Assembly: GCA_001803645.1 (NCBI GenBank)
Contig: MHDW01000012.1
Location: forward strand, 649-8,777
DNA length: 8,129 bases
Direction: 5' to 3'
Source: Nitrospirae bacterium GWC2_42_7
GTDB taxonomy: Bacteria > Nitrospirota > Thermodesulfovibrionia > Thermodesulfovibrionales > UBA6898
Below the pieces are notes generated by a model. The model saw nothing but the letters and a program-made list of their open reading frames with translations, was not told the DNA's origin and ran no database searches. A program made the translations under genes and the position numbers. How positions within the stretch are numbered: position 1 is the first letter of the stretch; each line of letters opens with the position of its first letter. Shown one piece after another: positions 1 to 6,954 of the stretch.

Positions 1-469
1 CAAATGCAAGCATCGTAATATCCCACATCTCCTGAAGATTGAAAGGCGAATAGACAATACACCTGTAATCGCCGTGTCCTCCGCCCTTTACAGCCTGAAA
101 GTAATCTGCCTGACTTGCTGCAATATTACCAAGTCCAGGCCCTCCTCTTTGAACATTAACAATGACAGCAGGCAGTTCAGCAGCAGCAAGAAATGATATC
201 GCCTCCTGTTTGAGGCTCATTCCCGGACTGCTCGAGGACGTCATGGCCCTGACCCCGGCTGCTGAAGCACCGAATATCATATTGACAGATGCAATCTCGC
301 TCTCTGCCTGAATAAAAATACCATTGACATCAGGCATTCTTTTTGCCATGTATTCAGGTATCTCATTCTGTGGAGTTATTGGATAGCCTGCATAAAAACG
401 GCATCCTGCCTGTATGGCTGCTTCTGCAAGCGCCTCATTCCCCTTCATTAATAAAAGTTTTTTATTCAA
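1..469 (-). CDS. vorB: 2-oxoacid:ferredoxin oxidoreductase alpha subunit, VorB/KorA-like (5' part; runs off left edge)
   Basis: The reverse strand encodes about 156 residues of the N-terminal pyruvate-flavodoxin-oxidoreductase-type domain. This subunit helps bind thiamine diphosphate in enzymes that oxidatively decarboxylate 2-oxoacids to acyl-CoA with ferredoxin as electron acceptor. Visible family segments are [13 protein letters not shown] (about residues 7-19), [14 protein letters not shown], the serine run in [23 protein letters not shown] and KGGGHGDYR. The wording is closest to the VorB (2-oxoisovalerate) branch as I remember it, but KorA (2-oxoglutarate) is hard to exclude without the beta subunit. 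I start it at TTG 469: an AAGG Shine-Dalgarno (481-478) lies 8 nt upstream, and [13 protein letters not shown] matches the normal family N-terminus. ATG 448 would cut into the conserved start. An in-frame stop lies at 499-497. Beta and gamma subunits would be expected beyond the left edge. The family call is firm; the substrate is not. Confidence 0.9.
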   Translation of the reverse strand, partial: MNKKLLLMKGNEALAEAAIQAGCRFYAGYPITPQNEIPEYMAKRMPDVNGIFIQAESEIASVNMIFGASAAGVRAMTSSSSPGMSLKQEAISFLAAAELPAVIVNVQRGGPGLGNIAASQADYFQAVKGGGHGDYRCIVYSPFNLQEMWDITMLAF

Positions 470-513
470 AGTTTTCGCCTTGTTCTTATAGTTAGATCAG
501 AATTTTGTGAGTA

Positions 514-522
514 ATTATACCA
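514..522 (-). promoter_or_regulatory. Extended -10 promoter for the oxidoreductase gene
   Basis: On the minus strand a perfect TATAAT (519 down to 514) is preceded directly by TGG, giving the extended -10 form TGnTATAAT. No convincing -35 is seen at the usual distance, which extended -10 promoters tolerate. Transcription would begin near 507 and give a leader of about 38 nt carrying the AAGG site in front of TTG 469. This is prediction from consensus only. Confidence 0.5.
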
Positions 523-543
523 CATAAGTTGATTTTCATTCGA

Positions 544-573
544 TTGACAAAAACAAGTCTTATTTTTTATGAT
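544..573 (+). promoter_or_regulatory. Sigma70-type promoter for glyQ-glyS
   Basis: TTGACA (544-549) and TATGAT (568-573) are separated by 18 bp, close to the housekeeping consensus. The start point would be near 580, leaving a leader of only about 16 nt before the glyQ ATG. That is too short for a T-box or other tRNA-sensing leader. The site lies back to back with the divergent promoter of the oxidoreductase gene, so the two transcripts share a control region of about 60 bp. Confidence 0.6.
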
Positions 574-595
574 TTCCTTCTACCTATGAGGCAAA

Positions 596-1474
596 ATGTA
601 TTTTCAAGAACTAATTTTATCACTGCATAATTTCTGGTCCAAAAATGGATGCCTTCTTCTTCAGTCTTTTGATTCTGAAGTCGGGGCAGGCACATTTCAT
701 CCTGCGACCTTTTTCAGAGTGCTCGGCCCTGAACCATGGAAAACAGCCTATGTTCAGCCTTCAAGAAGGCCCACTGACGGACGTTACGGCGCAAACCCCA
801 ACAGGCTCCAGCATTACTATCAATACCAGGTCATCATCAAGCCATCACCTTCAGACAGCCAGGGACTTTATCTCGAAAGCCTTTCGACTATCGGTATCGA
901 TCCCACAAAACATGATATAAGGTTTGTTGAAGATGACTGGGAATCTCCGACTCTCGGGGCATGGGGGCTCGGCTGGGAAGTATGGCTTGATGGAATGGAG
1001 ATAACTCAATTCACATATTTTCAGCAGGTCGGCGGAATTGACCTTAAACCTGTTTCACTTGAGATAACTTATGGCCTCGAAAGAATTGCAATGTATCTTC
1101 AGGGAGTGGACAATGTCTTTAACCTGAAGTGGAATAAGGACCTGATGTACGGAGATATCCATCATATCAGCGAAGTAGAGGGGTCAAGATACAATTTTGA
1201 TTCTTCGGATGCAGTGCTGTTGACAACACATTTCAATGACTACGAAAGAGAATCATTAAGGATGATCAAACTCGGGCTTGTGCTTCCGGCCTATGAATTC
1301 TGCCTTAAATGCTCACATCTTTTTAATCTGCTTGATGCCAGAGGGGCTATCTCGGTCACTGAAAGGACTAAATATATAGCAAAGGTGAGAAATCTTGCAA
1401 AAATCTGTGCAGAGGCCTTTTACAGACAAAGGGAAGAAATGGGCTTTCCATTGATAAAACAGAATGACAAATAG
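596..1474 (+). CDS. glyQ: Glycyl-tRNA synthetase alpha subunit
   Basis: This is the class II catalytic subunit of the alpha2beta2 glycyl-tRNA synthetase. It activates glycine with ATP and, with GlyS, charges tRNA-Gly in the cytoplasm. At 292 residues it is near the usual length (about 290-305). Clear family blocks are [14 protein letters not shown] (29-41), [12 protein letters not shown] (54-65), the long block from FVED (110-113) through WGLGWEVW to FTYFQQVGG, and [15 protein letters not shown] (156-170). [11 protein letters not shown] lies near 244-254. The start is fixed: TGA at 587-589 is in frame just upstream, and GAGG (588-591) sits 4 nt before the ATG. Its last 11 nt overlap glyS, which suggests translational coupling. 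Two positions where the family usually has Glu differ here: Ala66 in RYGANPN and Gly90 in SQGLYLESL. Confidence 0.98.
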   Translation: MYFQELILSLHNFWSKNGCLLLQSFDSEVGAGTFHPATFFRVLGPEPWKTAYVQPSRRPTDGRYGANPNRLQHYYQYQVIIKPSPSDSQGLYLESLSTIGIDPTKHDIRFVEDDWESPTLGAWGLGWEVWLDGMEITQFTYFQQVGGIDLKPVSLEITYGLERIAMYLQGVDNVFNLKWNKDLMYGDIHHISEVEGSRYNFDSSDAVLLTTHFNDYERESLRMIKLGLVLPAYEFCLKCSHLFNLLDARGAISVTERTKYIAKVRNLAKICAEAFYRQREEMGFPLIKQNDK

Positions 1475-3593
1475 TAATCAGGAAATGGAAAACAATAATA
1501 CAAGCGGTGATCCTGAGATTCCTGCAGCCCTTCCTCTTTTGCTTGAGATAGGGACTGAAGAGATACCTTCCAGATTCCTTCCTGGAGCGATCAGTAACCT
1601 GAAAGATATTGCTGCAAAATATTTTATCGAATACAGGCTTGAGTCTAAAGGCATAGGGTCATTTGCAACTCCAAGAAGGCTTGGTTTGATAGTTGAGAAA
1701 ATCCCCTCTAAACAGAAGGATGTGGTCAAAGAAGTTTTCGGCCCCTCTAAGAAAGCAGCCTTTGACAGTGAAGGCAATCCTACCAAAGCTGCCGTCGGGT
1801 TTGCAAATTCTCTCGGCATTAAGACTACAGACCTCATAATAAAACTTAAAGGCAAAAATGAATATCTTGCTGCAGTCATTGAGGAAAAAGGGCTTGACAC
1901 ATCTGCGGTGCTCCCCGAAGTCCTTCGGAATATCATCCTTTCATTGCATTTTCCTAAAGCAATGCGCTGGGGCAATGGAAATATGTCTTTTGTAAGACCG
2001 ATACATTGGATCGCTGCTATCTATGGGACAGAGATCATACATTTTGAGATAGACGGCCTGAACAGCAGCAACATGACAAGAGGACACAGATTCCTTTCTC
2101 CCGCAACTTTCAGGGTCAATGACGTCTCTTTTTATATGAGCCTTCTTGAGAATAATTTTGTTATCGCTGATCACATTAAAAGAAAAGAACTGATACGCAA
2201 AGGTATTAACGGGCTCTTCTTCGACCCTGAACAGCATCCTATAATTGATGAGGAGCTTCTGGATATCGTAAATTTTCTCGTTGAATACCCTGTGCCAGTG
2301 CTCTGCAGTTTCAACAGCGAATACCTGAATCTCCCTAAAGAACTGCTTGTTACCGTTATGAAGGACCACCAGAAATATTTTGCTGTGCAGGACAATAATG
2401 GAAGACTCCTTAATCATTTTGTTGTAGTCAGCAATACAAAGGCAGAAAACGAGGAGACAATCAGGACAGGGGCTGAACGTGTGATAAAAGCACGTTTTGA
2501 CGATGCAAAATTCTACTTCCATGAAGATGCTAAAAAACCACTTGCCAACAGAGTAGAAGATCTAAAGCAGGTCACCTTCCATAATAAACTCGGCACTCTC
2601 TTTGACAAAACCGGACGCATTACAAAAATTGCAGCTTATCTTGCAGAAAAACTCGACCCATCTGTGAGAGACAATCTTCTGAAGGCTGCAGTTCTTTCAA
2701 AAACAGACCTTATCACCGGTGTTGTAAGAGAATTCCCGGAACTTCAGGGTGTAATGGGAAAATACTATGCCCGCCTGAACGGAGAAGATAGCAGTGTTGC
2801 TGATTCAATAGAGGAACAGTACCTACCTAAATATTTTGGGGGCAGTCTTCCTCAGACAGATATCGGGGCTCTTCTCAGCCTGTCTGACAAAATAGACAGT
2901 ATCTCATCTTTCTTTGTAATAGGCGTTATTCCTACAGGATCAGAAGATCCTTTTGCACTCAGAAGACAGGCAATGGGAATAGTCTCTATTTTACTGGACA
3001 GGCAATACAACCTGACTTTAAAAGATATATTTGAAACAGCCTTAGAACTGCTCAAAGATGTCCCGAAGAGTAAATCCAATGCAGATACTATTTCAGGTCT
3101 TCTGAGCTTCATGGAACAGAGGGTTGAATTTATTTTCTCCTCGATGAATTATGCTCCAGATCTGATAAGATCTGTGCTTGCGCTTTCATCTGTCTGCCCG
3201 TTAAACAGCATAAAAGGAAGGATCGAGGCTCTCAATAAATTCAGGGAAAAAGAAATATTCCCTGATTTCCTCCTAGGCATAAAGAGGGTCTGCAATATTA
3301 TTCCCAAAACACCGTTGCCCTTAATAAGAACAGACCTTCTCTTGCTTGAAGAAGAAAAAGATCTGCATAAGGCTTATGAAAGATTGTATAGCAAAGTAAA
3401 GACTCTTATTGAGGAAGAAAGATTCTATGACAGCCTGAACACTTTTTCTGAAATAACAACGCCGGTCAATAGCTTCTTCGACAAGGTGCTGGTCATGGAC
3501 AATAACGAAGAGATAAAGGCAAACAGGCTTGCGCTTTTAAAAGAGATATGGGCAACCTCTGCCTTGCTTGCTGATTTTTCAAAACTCCTTTAA
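1464..3593 (+). CDS. glyS: Glycyl-tRNA synthetase beta subunit
   Basis: This is the tRNA-binding partner of GlyQ, 709 residues against about 690 in Escherichia coli. The family opening [16 protein letters not shown] begins near residue 25. Further blocks are ATPRRLGL (68-75), the PKAMRWG and FVRPIHW segment (164-182), RGHRF (206-210), [11 protein letters not shown] (297-306), [15 protein letters not shown] (422-436), [12 protein letters not shown] (494-505), and a DALR-like helical anticodon-binding region over about the last 120 residues, ending with [16 protein letters not shown] (669-684). The first 24 residues are polar, Asn/Ser-rich and not part of the family core. ATG 1464 overlaps the glyQ end by 11 nt and has no clear ribosome-binding site, so coupled reinitiation is likely. 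An alternative in-frame ATG at 1485 would remove seven residues, but its AGGA is only one or two bases away. The product is certain; the exact start is less so. Confidence 0.97.
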   Translation: MTNSNQEMENNNTSGDPEIPAALPLLLEIGTEEIPSRFLPGAISNLKDIAAKYFIEYRLESKGIGSFATPRRLGLIVEKIPSKQKDVVKEVFGPSKKAAFDSEGNPTKAAVGFANSLGIKTTDLIIKLKGKNEYLAAVIEEKGLDTSAVLPEVLRNIILSLHFPKAMRWGNGNMSFVRPIHWIAAIYGTEIIHFEIDGLNSSNMTRGHRFLSPATFRVNDVSFYMSLLENNFVIADHIKRKELIRKGINGLFFDPEQHPIIDEELLDIVNFLVEYPVPVLCSFNSEYLNLPKELLVTVMKDHQKYFAVQDNNGRLLNHFVVVSNTKAENEETIRTGAERVIKARFDDAKFYFHEDAKKPLANRVEDLKQVTFHNKLGTLFDKTGRITKIAAYLAEKLDPSVRDNLLKAAVLSKTDLITGVVREFPELQGVMGKYYARLNGEDSSVADSIEEQYLPKYFGGSLPQTDIGALLSLSDKIDSISSFFVIGVIPTGSEDPFALRRQAMGIVSILLDRQYNLTLKDIFETALELLKDVPKSKSNADTISGLLSFMEQRVEFIFSSMNYAPDLIRSVLALSSVCPLNSIKGRIEALNKFREKEIFPDFLLGIKRVCNIIPKTPLPLIRTDLLLLEEEKDLHKAYERLYSKVKTLIEEERFYDSLNTFSEITTPVNSFFDKVLVMDNNEEIKANRLALLKEIWATSALLADFSKLL

Positions 3594-3612
3594 TTTCGTT
3601 TTCGCTGAAATA

Positions 3613-3640
3613 TTGACAATTTATGCCTGATTCTTATATC
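3613..3640 (+). promoter_or_regulatory. Promoter for rplM-rpsI
   Basis: A perfect TTGACA (3613-3618) is followed after 16 bp by TATATC (3635-3640); an alternative -10, TATCTT (3637-3642), has an 18-bp spacer. The leader would be about 35-40 nt. It contains a purine-rich AAGGAAAGG tract (3662-3670) that ends 13 nt before the rplM ATG, a longer gap than usual. No clear terminator is visible after glyS, so read-through from glyQS is also possible. Confidence 0.55.
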
Positions 3641-3683
3641 TTATTAAATCTCAATTTTTATAAGGAAAGGTAATTCTGTACTC

Positions 3684-4109
3684 ATGAAGACTCTATTTGC
3701 TAAAAAAAGTGATATTGACCGCAAATGGTATGTTGTTGATGCCAAAGACGCTATAATGGGAAGACTCGCAACAAAAATTGCAGTTTACCTAAGAGGCAAG
3801 AATAAACCTATTTTTACCCCGAATGCTGACACCGGAGATTTTATAATAGTAATAAATGCCGATAAAGTCAGGCTTACAGGCAATAAATGGTCAGACAAGG
3901 TCTATTACCATCATACCGGATATATAGGCGGGATCAAGGCCAGGACTGCGAAAGAGATGTTAGAGAAGAAACCGGAGAAGATAATCGAAAAAGCGGTTTG
4001 GGGCATGCTTCCCAAAAACACTCTCGGCAGGGAAATGATCAAAAAATTAAAAGTTTATACGGGATCTGAGCACCCTCATAAGGCACAGTCACCGGAAATT
4101 TTGCAATAA
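3684..4109 (+). CDS. rplM: 50S ribosomal protein L13
   Basis: L13 is an early-assembling protein of the large ribosomal subunit that binds 23S rRNA. The 141-residue length matches the family (142 in Escherichia coli). The N-terminus [18 protein letters not shown] (13-30), the [10 protein letters not shown] segment (76-85) and the signature [19 protein letters not shown] (107-125) followed by GSEHPH are all intact. The ATG fits the family start, and no other in-frame start lies nearby; the nearest Shine-Dalgarno-like tract is 13 nt away. It is the first gene of the usual L13-S9 pair, with rpsI only 11 nt downstream. Confidence 0.98.
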   Translation: MKTLFAKKSDIDRKWYVVDAKDAIMGRLATKIAVYLRGKNKPIFTPNADTGDFIIVINADKVRLTGNKWSDKVYYHHTGYIGGIKARTAKEMLEKKPEKIIEKAVWGMLPKNTLGREMIKKLKVYTGSEHPHKAQSPEILQ

Positions 4110-4120
4110 AGGAGCTTTAA

Positions 4121-4513
4121 ATGGCAGAAATAATATATGCTGCAACAGGCAGAAGAAAAACCTCAATAGCACGAGTGAACATGAAGCCGGGAACTGGAAA
4201 GATATTAGTAAATAAAAAATCTGTGGATACCTACTTTCCCAGAGAGACCCTGAGAATGATAATCCGTCAGCCGTTAGAACTTGTTGGAGTAACAGGAAAA
4301 CATGATATTGAAATAAAAGTCGTAGGCGGAGGTCCGACCGGACAGGCCGGTGCGATCAGGCACGGAATATCAAGGGCCCTTATAAAGATGGACATGGACC
4401 TTAAGTTAAAACTCAAAAAAGAGGGTTTTGTTACCCGTGATCCAAGAGAAAAAGAAAGGCATAAATACGGCCTCAAAGGCGCAAGAGCCCGTTTCCAGTT
4501 CTCAAAGAGATAA
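4121..4513 (+). CDS. rpsI: 30S ribosomal protein S9
   Basis: S9 sits in the head of the small ribosomal subunit, and its C-terminal tail reaches towards the P-site tRNA. The 130-residue length is standard. Visible marks are [12 protein letters not shown] (8-19), [20 protein letters not shown] (68-87), [20 protein letters not shown] (105-124) and the characteristic basic end FQFSKR. A good AGGAG ribosome-binding site lies 7 nt upstream in the 11-nt gap after rplM, so the two form one operon. A strong intrinsic terminator follows 38 nt after the stop. Confidence 0.98.
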   Translation: MAEIIYAATGRRKTSIARVNMKPGTGKILVNKKSVDTYFPRETLRMIIRQPLELVGVTGKHDIEIKVVGGGPTGQAGAIRHGISRALIKMDMDLKLKLKKEGFVTRDPREKERHKYGLKGARARFQFSKR

Positions 4514-4522
4514 TCAGTTTTT

Positions 4523-4539
4523 CCGGACGTCAGCTCCGG
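4523..4539. repeat. Small GC-rich inverted repeat after rpsI
   Basis: CCGGA (4523-4527) and TCCGG (4535-4539) can pair around a 7-nt loop, between the rpsI stop and the main terminator. There is no T-tract, so it is not a terminator by itself. It may stabilise the 3' end of the ribosomal-protein mRNA or be incidental. Confidence 0.35.
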
Positions 4540-4550
4540 CATATATTAAG

Positions 4551-4582
4551 AGGGGCCCGTCATAAAACGGGCCTTTTGTTTT
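4551..4582 (+). terminator. Intrinsic terminator of rplM-rpsI
   Basis: GGCCCGT (4554-4560) pairs perfectly with ACGGGCC (4567-4573) around a 6-nt loop. The stem can be extended by two G-U pairs and one A-T pair at its base, and it runs into TTTTGTTTT. This is a textbook rho-independent terminator and closes the ribosomal-protein operon before argC. Confidence 0.9.
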
Positions 4583-4606
4583 ACAGATTATTAGCTGTTT
4601 TACAAT
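4580..4606 (+). promoter_or_regulatory. Weak candidate promoter for argC
   Basis: TTTACA (4580-4585) and TACAAT (4601-4606) resemble -35 and -10 boxes, but the 15-bp spacer is short. The -35 lies in the T-tract of the preceding terminator. If it is real, the argC leader is about 120 nt and contains the whole palindromic element at 4635-4706. I see no better promoter between the terminator and argC. Confidence 0.3.
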
Positions 4607-4634
4607 AGTATTTAAAGACTGTAGTCCTTTATCC

Positions 4635-4706
4635 GTCATGCCCGAAGTTCTTAGTCGGGCATCCAGAGTCTTATTTCTACTGGATTCCCGCCTGCGCGGG
4701 AATGAC
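4635..4706. repeat. 72-bp double-hairpin intergenic palindrome (REP/MITE-like)
   Basis: The element begins GTCAT (4635-4639) and ends ATGAC (4702-4706). The left arm is an 8-bp stem, ATGCCCGA (4638-4645) with TCGGGCAT (4655-4662). The right arm is an 8-bp stem, ATTCCCGC (4684-4691) with GCGGGAAT (4696-4703), around a 4-nt loop. Between them CCAG (4663-4666) can pair with CTGG (4680-4683). The whole therefore folds as two hairpins closed by a shared outer stem. From general knowledge, repeats of this wording (GTCATTCCCGC... and ...GCGGGAATGAC) are scattered between genes in many bacterial genomes, often giving spurious reading frames with a FPRRRESS peptide; that peptide is encoded here on the minus strand. 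Copy number in this genome cannot be judged from one window. Confidence 0.8.
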
Positions 4707-4735
4707 ACCATTATTATTGAGGTGAACAAACGGAC

Positions 4736-5776
4736 ATGATAAAAGTCGCAATTTGCGGAGGCAGTGGATATACTGGGATCGAACTGTTAAGGATTTTGTC
4801 CGGCCATCCTGCAGTAACAATAACTGCTGTCACTTCTGAAAGATCCGCGGGTAAAACCATAGCAGAAGTATTTCCTCATCTAAGCAGTCTGCAAGAGCTT
4901 ATTTACGAGCCTCTGATAAAAGAAAAACTTCTTTCAAAGGCTGACATCTTCTTCATGGCACTCCCTCACGGCAAATCACAGGAAACAGTACATTTCTTCC
5001 ACAGCAAAAAGAAGCTTGTAATAGATCTTTCAGCAGATTACAGACTTTCTGATCCTGATATATACAAGGAATGGTATGGATTGCCACACAACTTCACCTC
5101 TACCCTTAAAAAGGCAGTCTTCGGCCTGCCTGAAATCTACAGAAACAAGATAAAGAAAGCAAAACTGGTTGCAAATCCAGGCTGTTATCCGACAGGTGCA
5201 ATACTCGGGCTCTTTCCTGTTATTAAAAACAGGATCATTGATCCATCATCCATAATCATAGACTCTAAATCAGGGACAAGCGGCGCAGGAAGAAAGGCTG
5301 ATCTGTCTATATCGTTCTGCGAGGTCAATGAAGGTTTCAAGGCATACGTGATCGGCACCCACAGACACACTCCTGAAATCGAACAGGAGCTTTCACTTTT
5401 GGCAGGGAAAAAGATCTCAGTTAACTTTACGCCCCATCTCCTTCCTGTAGACAGGGGTATTCTTTCCACTATTTATGCACCGCTCAATAAAAAATCTGAT
5501 ACTGCTTCGATACTTAAAATTTATAAAAAAGTTTACACTGGAGAGCCGTTTATCAGGGTTCTCGATGAAGGCATTTTCCCGAACATAAAAAATGTGAAAG
5601 GGACCAATTTCTGTCACATCGGTGTGAAGGTGAACAACAGGACTAAGACACTTATTATAGTAACTGCCATTGATAATCTAGTTAAAGGCGCTTCAGGACA
5701 GGCTGTCCATAATATGAATCTCATGCTTGGCCTTAAAGAAACAGAAGGCCTTAAATCTTCAGCTGTATTTCCTTAA
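4736..5776 (+). CDS. argC: N-acetyl-gamma-glutamyl-phosphate reductase
   Basis: ArgC reduces N-acetylglutamyl-5-phosphate to N-acetylglutamate 5-semialdehyde with NADPH, the third step of arginine synthesis. The 346 residues match the family length. The nucleotide-binding loop GGSGYTG is at 8-14, the catalytic cysteine is Cys150 in ANPGCYPTG (146-154), SKSGTSGAGR is at 177-186, and GTHRHTPEIEQ (207-217) carries the conserved histidines. LVKGASGQAVHNMN (315-328) is the usual C-terminal signature. GAGGTGA (4719-4725) lies 10 nt before the ATG, which fixes the start. The gene is cut off from rpsI by a terminator and carries a palindromic repeat in its upstream region. The arginine gene argJ is not next to it but about 2.1 kb downstream. 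Confidence 0.97.
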   Translation: MIKVAICGGSGYTGIELLRILSGHPAVTITAVTSERSAGKTIAEVFPHLSSLQELIYEPLIKEKLLSKADIFFMALPHGKSQETVHFFHSKKKLVIDLSADYRLSDPDIYKEWYGLPHNFTSTLKKAVFGLPEIYRNKIKKAKLVANPGCYPTGAILGLFPVIKNRIIDPSSIIIDSKSGTSGAGRKADLSISFCEVNEGFKAYVIGTHRHTPEIEQELSLLAGKKISVNFTPHLLPVDRGILSTIYAPLNKKSDTASILKIYKKVYTGEPFIRVLDEGIFPNIKNVKGTNFCHIGVKVNNRTKTLIIVTAIDNLVKGASGQAVHNMNLMLGLKETEGLKSSAVFP

Positions 5777-5792
5777 TCCAGAATATGCTTTT

Positions 5793-5959
5793 TGCAGAGG
5801 CACAAATGCCTTCAAAGTCTTTTAATTTCAACATGATTTAATCGTTATGACATGCTGAAATTACCAAAAGTCATAAGCATAAATAGAAATCAAGGCATTT
5901 CATCATGTCATTAAAAAGGTGTTGCTGCAAAAGACTTTTCAGTCATTCATGCCTCTGCA
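5793..5959. repeat. 167-bp imperfect inverted repeat downstream of argC
   Basis: The left arm (5793-5823, starting TGCAGAGGCA) and right arm (5929-5959, ending TGCCTCTGCA) are inverted copies matching at 26 of 31 positions by my hand alignment. The outer 10 nt differ at no position, and AAAAGACTTT at the inner ends is also exact. Inside, AATTTCAACATG (5824-5835) and CATGCTGAAATT (5851-5862) form an 11-of-12 hairpin directly abutting the left arm. GAAAT/ATTTC (5886-5890/5897-5901) forms a smaller one. No reading frame of note lies inside. The layout resembles a miniature inverted-repeat element or a structured 3' end. No T-tract follows it, so it is not a classical terminator. No clear target-site duplication was found. 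Confidence 0.75.
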
Positions 5960-5962
5960 TAT

Positions 5963-5968
5963 TATAAT
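5963..5968 (+). promoter_or_regulatory. Isolated perfect -10 box at the edge of the inverted repeat
   Basis: TATAAT lies 4 nt outside the right arm of the 167-bp inverted repeat and points towards the DUF922 gene. Only a poor -35 (TTCAGT, 5938-5943, spacer 19) precedes it, and that lies inside the repeat arm. In an AT-rich gap this may be chance. Confidence 0.25.
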
Positions 5969-6004
5969 CAATTGCATTTGTTGATTTAAGTAGAGCACCT
6001 TTTC

Positions 6005-6034
6005 TTGCGTCAACCTGTTTTAAAGTAATATCAT
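6005..6034 (+). promoter_or_regulatory. Candidate promoter placing the transcript start at the DUF922 gene ATG
   Basis: TTGCGT (6005-6010) and TATCAT (6029-6034) are 18 bp apart. Transcription would start near 6041, which is the A of the start codon. No Shine-Dalgarno sequence is present upstream of that ATG, so the arrangement would give a leaderless mRNA. Confidence 0.4.
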
Positions 6035-6040
6035 AAAAAT

Positions 6041-6844
6041 ATGAGGTTATTAGCTTTATTTTGCTTACTTATCTTTCCATTCTTCTGTTCATCCATTGCC
6101 CGTGCTGAGGTATTTCAGTACTTTGATGAAAATGGCACACTTATCGTAACAGATAATCCTTTCGGAACTAAAAAGAAAAAACCACATACTAATATAGATA
6201 TTTCAAAAGGCATTATCCCTCTTGAGATCAAAGCAAAAGAACTTAGATCAAGCCTGATCGAAGATGTTTTTTATGATTACTATCCTGTAAGCGCCAAAAA
6301 TTATCATGAAGCTGTCAACTCCGTAAGCTTAAACGGACCTTACGATGAAAAAGAAAACAAAAACTATGCAGGGCAGACAACATGGAATCTCGGTCTTTCA
6401 TATAAATTTGATTACTCATATAAGATCTCTGGATCAAAAATATATATATTAACAAACATATTTGACGTTGAATTCAAATCCTATATTTCTGTCTTACTTC
6501 CCTCACTTTCAGAAAATTCAACACTTTCTGCCCGTGATTTGGAGAATTGGAATTCTTTTCTACAAGGCCTACTGGATCATGAACATGACCACGTCAAAAT
6601 TGCAAGAGAATCATCTTTCAGGGATGAAGCTATGCAGAAAATAGCCACATTAAAAGAATTTACGTTTAATTATGACCCTTCTTCTAACATTGATGAATTA
6701 ATAAGAAATACCGTTGAATCTGAAACTGCAAAGATCGGTTGTGATATGTCCAAAAAAATAAAAGAGCTGAACGATGAATATGACAGACTTACTGATCATG
6801 GGCTTAAGCCTGATAAAAAAGATGTTTTCTTTAATAGATGGTAA
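6041..6844 (+). CDS. Secreted DUF922-family predicted Zn-dependent protease with N-terminal DUF4124-like segment
   Basis: The 267-residue protein opens with a clear signal peptide: MR, a hydrophobic core (3-15), and a likely cleavage after ARA (20-22). Next comes VFQYFDENGTLIVTDNP (24-40), which resembles the DUF4124 pattern found at the N-terminus of many envelope proteins. The main domain (about 78-260) looks like DUF922, a family annotated as predicted secreted zinc-dependent proteases. It carries HEHDH at 180-184, fitting the HExxH zinc-binding motif, in the context HEHDHVKIARE, and it ends with YDRLTDHG (247-254), typical of the family. No substrate is known. It would act in the periplasm or outside the cell. 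The ATG is the first possible start (in-frame TAA at 6026-6028) and has no ribosome-binding site. The gene stands alone between argC and tusA, and no terminator is visible after it. Catalytic activity is inferred only from the motif. Confidence 0.8.
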   Translation: MRLLALFCLLIFPFFCSSIARAEVFQYFDENGTLIVTDNPFGTKKKKPHTNIDISKGIIPLEIKAKELRSSLIEDVFYDYYPVSAKNYHEAVNSVSLNGPYDEKENKNYAGQTTWNLGLSYKFDYSYKISGSKIYILTNIFDVEFKSYISVLLPSLSENSTLSARDLENWNSFLQGLLDHEHDHVKIARESSFRDEAMQKIATLKEFTFNYDPSSNIDELIRNTVESETAKIGCDMSKKIKELNDEYDRLTDHGLKPDKKDVFFNRW

Positions 6845-6894
6845 AATGATGACAAGCATATGTATAAGATATTCACAGAATTTATCCGGATTAG

Positions 6895-6923
6895 TTGCAT
6901 TGTAGCAGAGTTTAATATATAAT
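6895..6923 (+). promoter_or_regulatory. Promoter for tusA-dsrE2
   Basis: TTGCAT (6895-6900) and a perfect TATAAT (6918-6923) are separated by the optimal 17 bp. The start point would be near 6930, giving a leader of about 25 nt that contains the strong GGAGGT site (6945-6950). This makes tusA-dsrE2 a separate transcription unit from the DUF922 gene. Confidence 0.65.
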
Positions 6924-6954
6924 ATACTAACAAATTAACAAAACGGAGGTCTCT

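Noticed and set aside
574..595. T-box or other tRNA-sensing leader before glyQ
   Set aside because: glyQS often has a T-box in Firmicutes, but the predicted leader here is about 16 nt, far too short, and no T-box sequence is seen between 470 and 595.
1941..2522. 193-residue minus-strand reading frame
   Set aside because: It lies wholly inside glyS on the opposite strand, with no recognisable domain; the glyS frame is fully conserved.
3594..3683. Terminator after glyS or autoregulatory L13 leader structure
   Set aside because: No convincing stem with a T-tract was found, and the predicted leader of about 35-40 nt shows no strong hairpin that I could identify by eye.
4635..4706. CRISPR repeat or second terminator
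   Set aside because: There is only one copy with two hairpins and no spacer series. No T-tract follows either hairpin on the plus strand, so a terminator reading is weak.
4514..4729. 71-residue minus-strand reading frame between rpsI and argC
   Set aside because: It reads through the rpsI terminator and the palindromic repeat; its FPRRRESS peptide is the usual false product of that repeat type. No ribosome-binding site or family match.
5777..6040. Small gene in the argC-DUF922 gap
   Set aside because: The gap is filled by the inverted repeat and AT-rich promoter-like sequence; no frame with a ribosome-binding site and a coherent protein was found.
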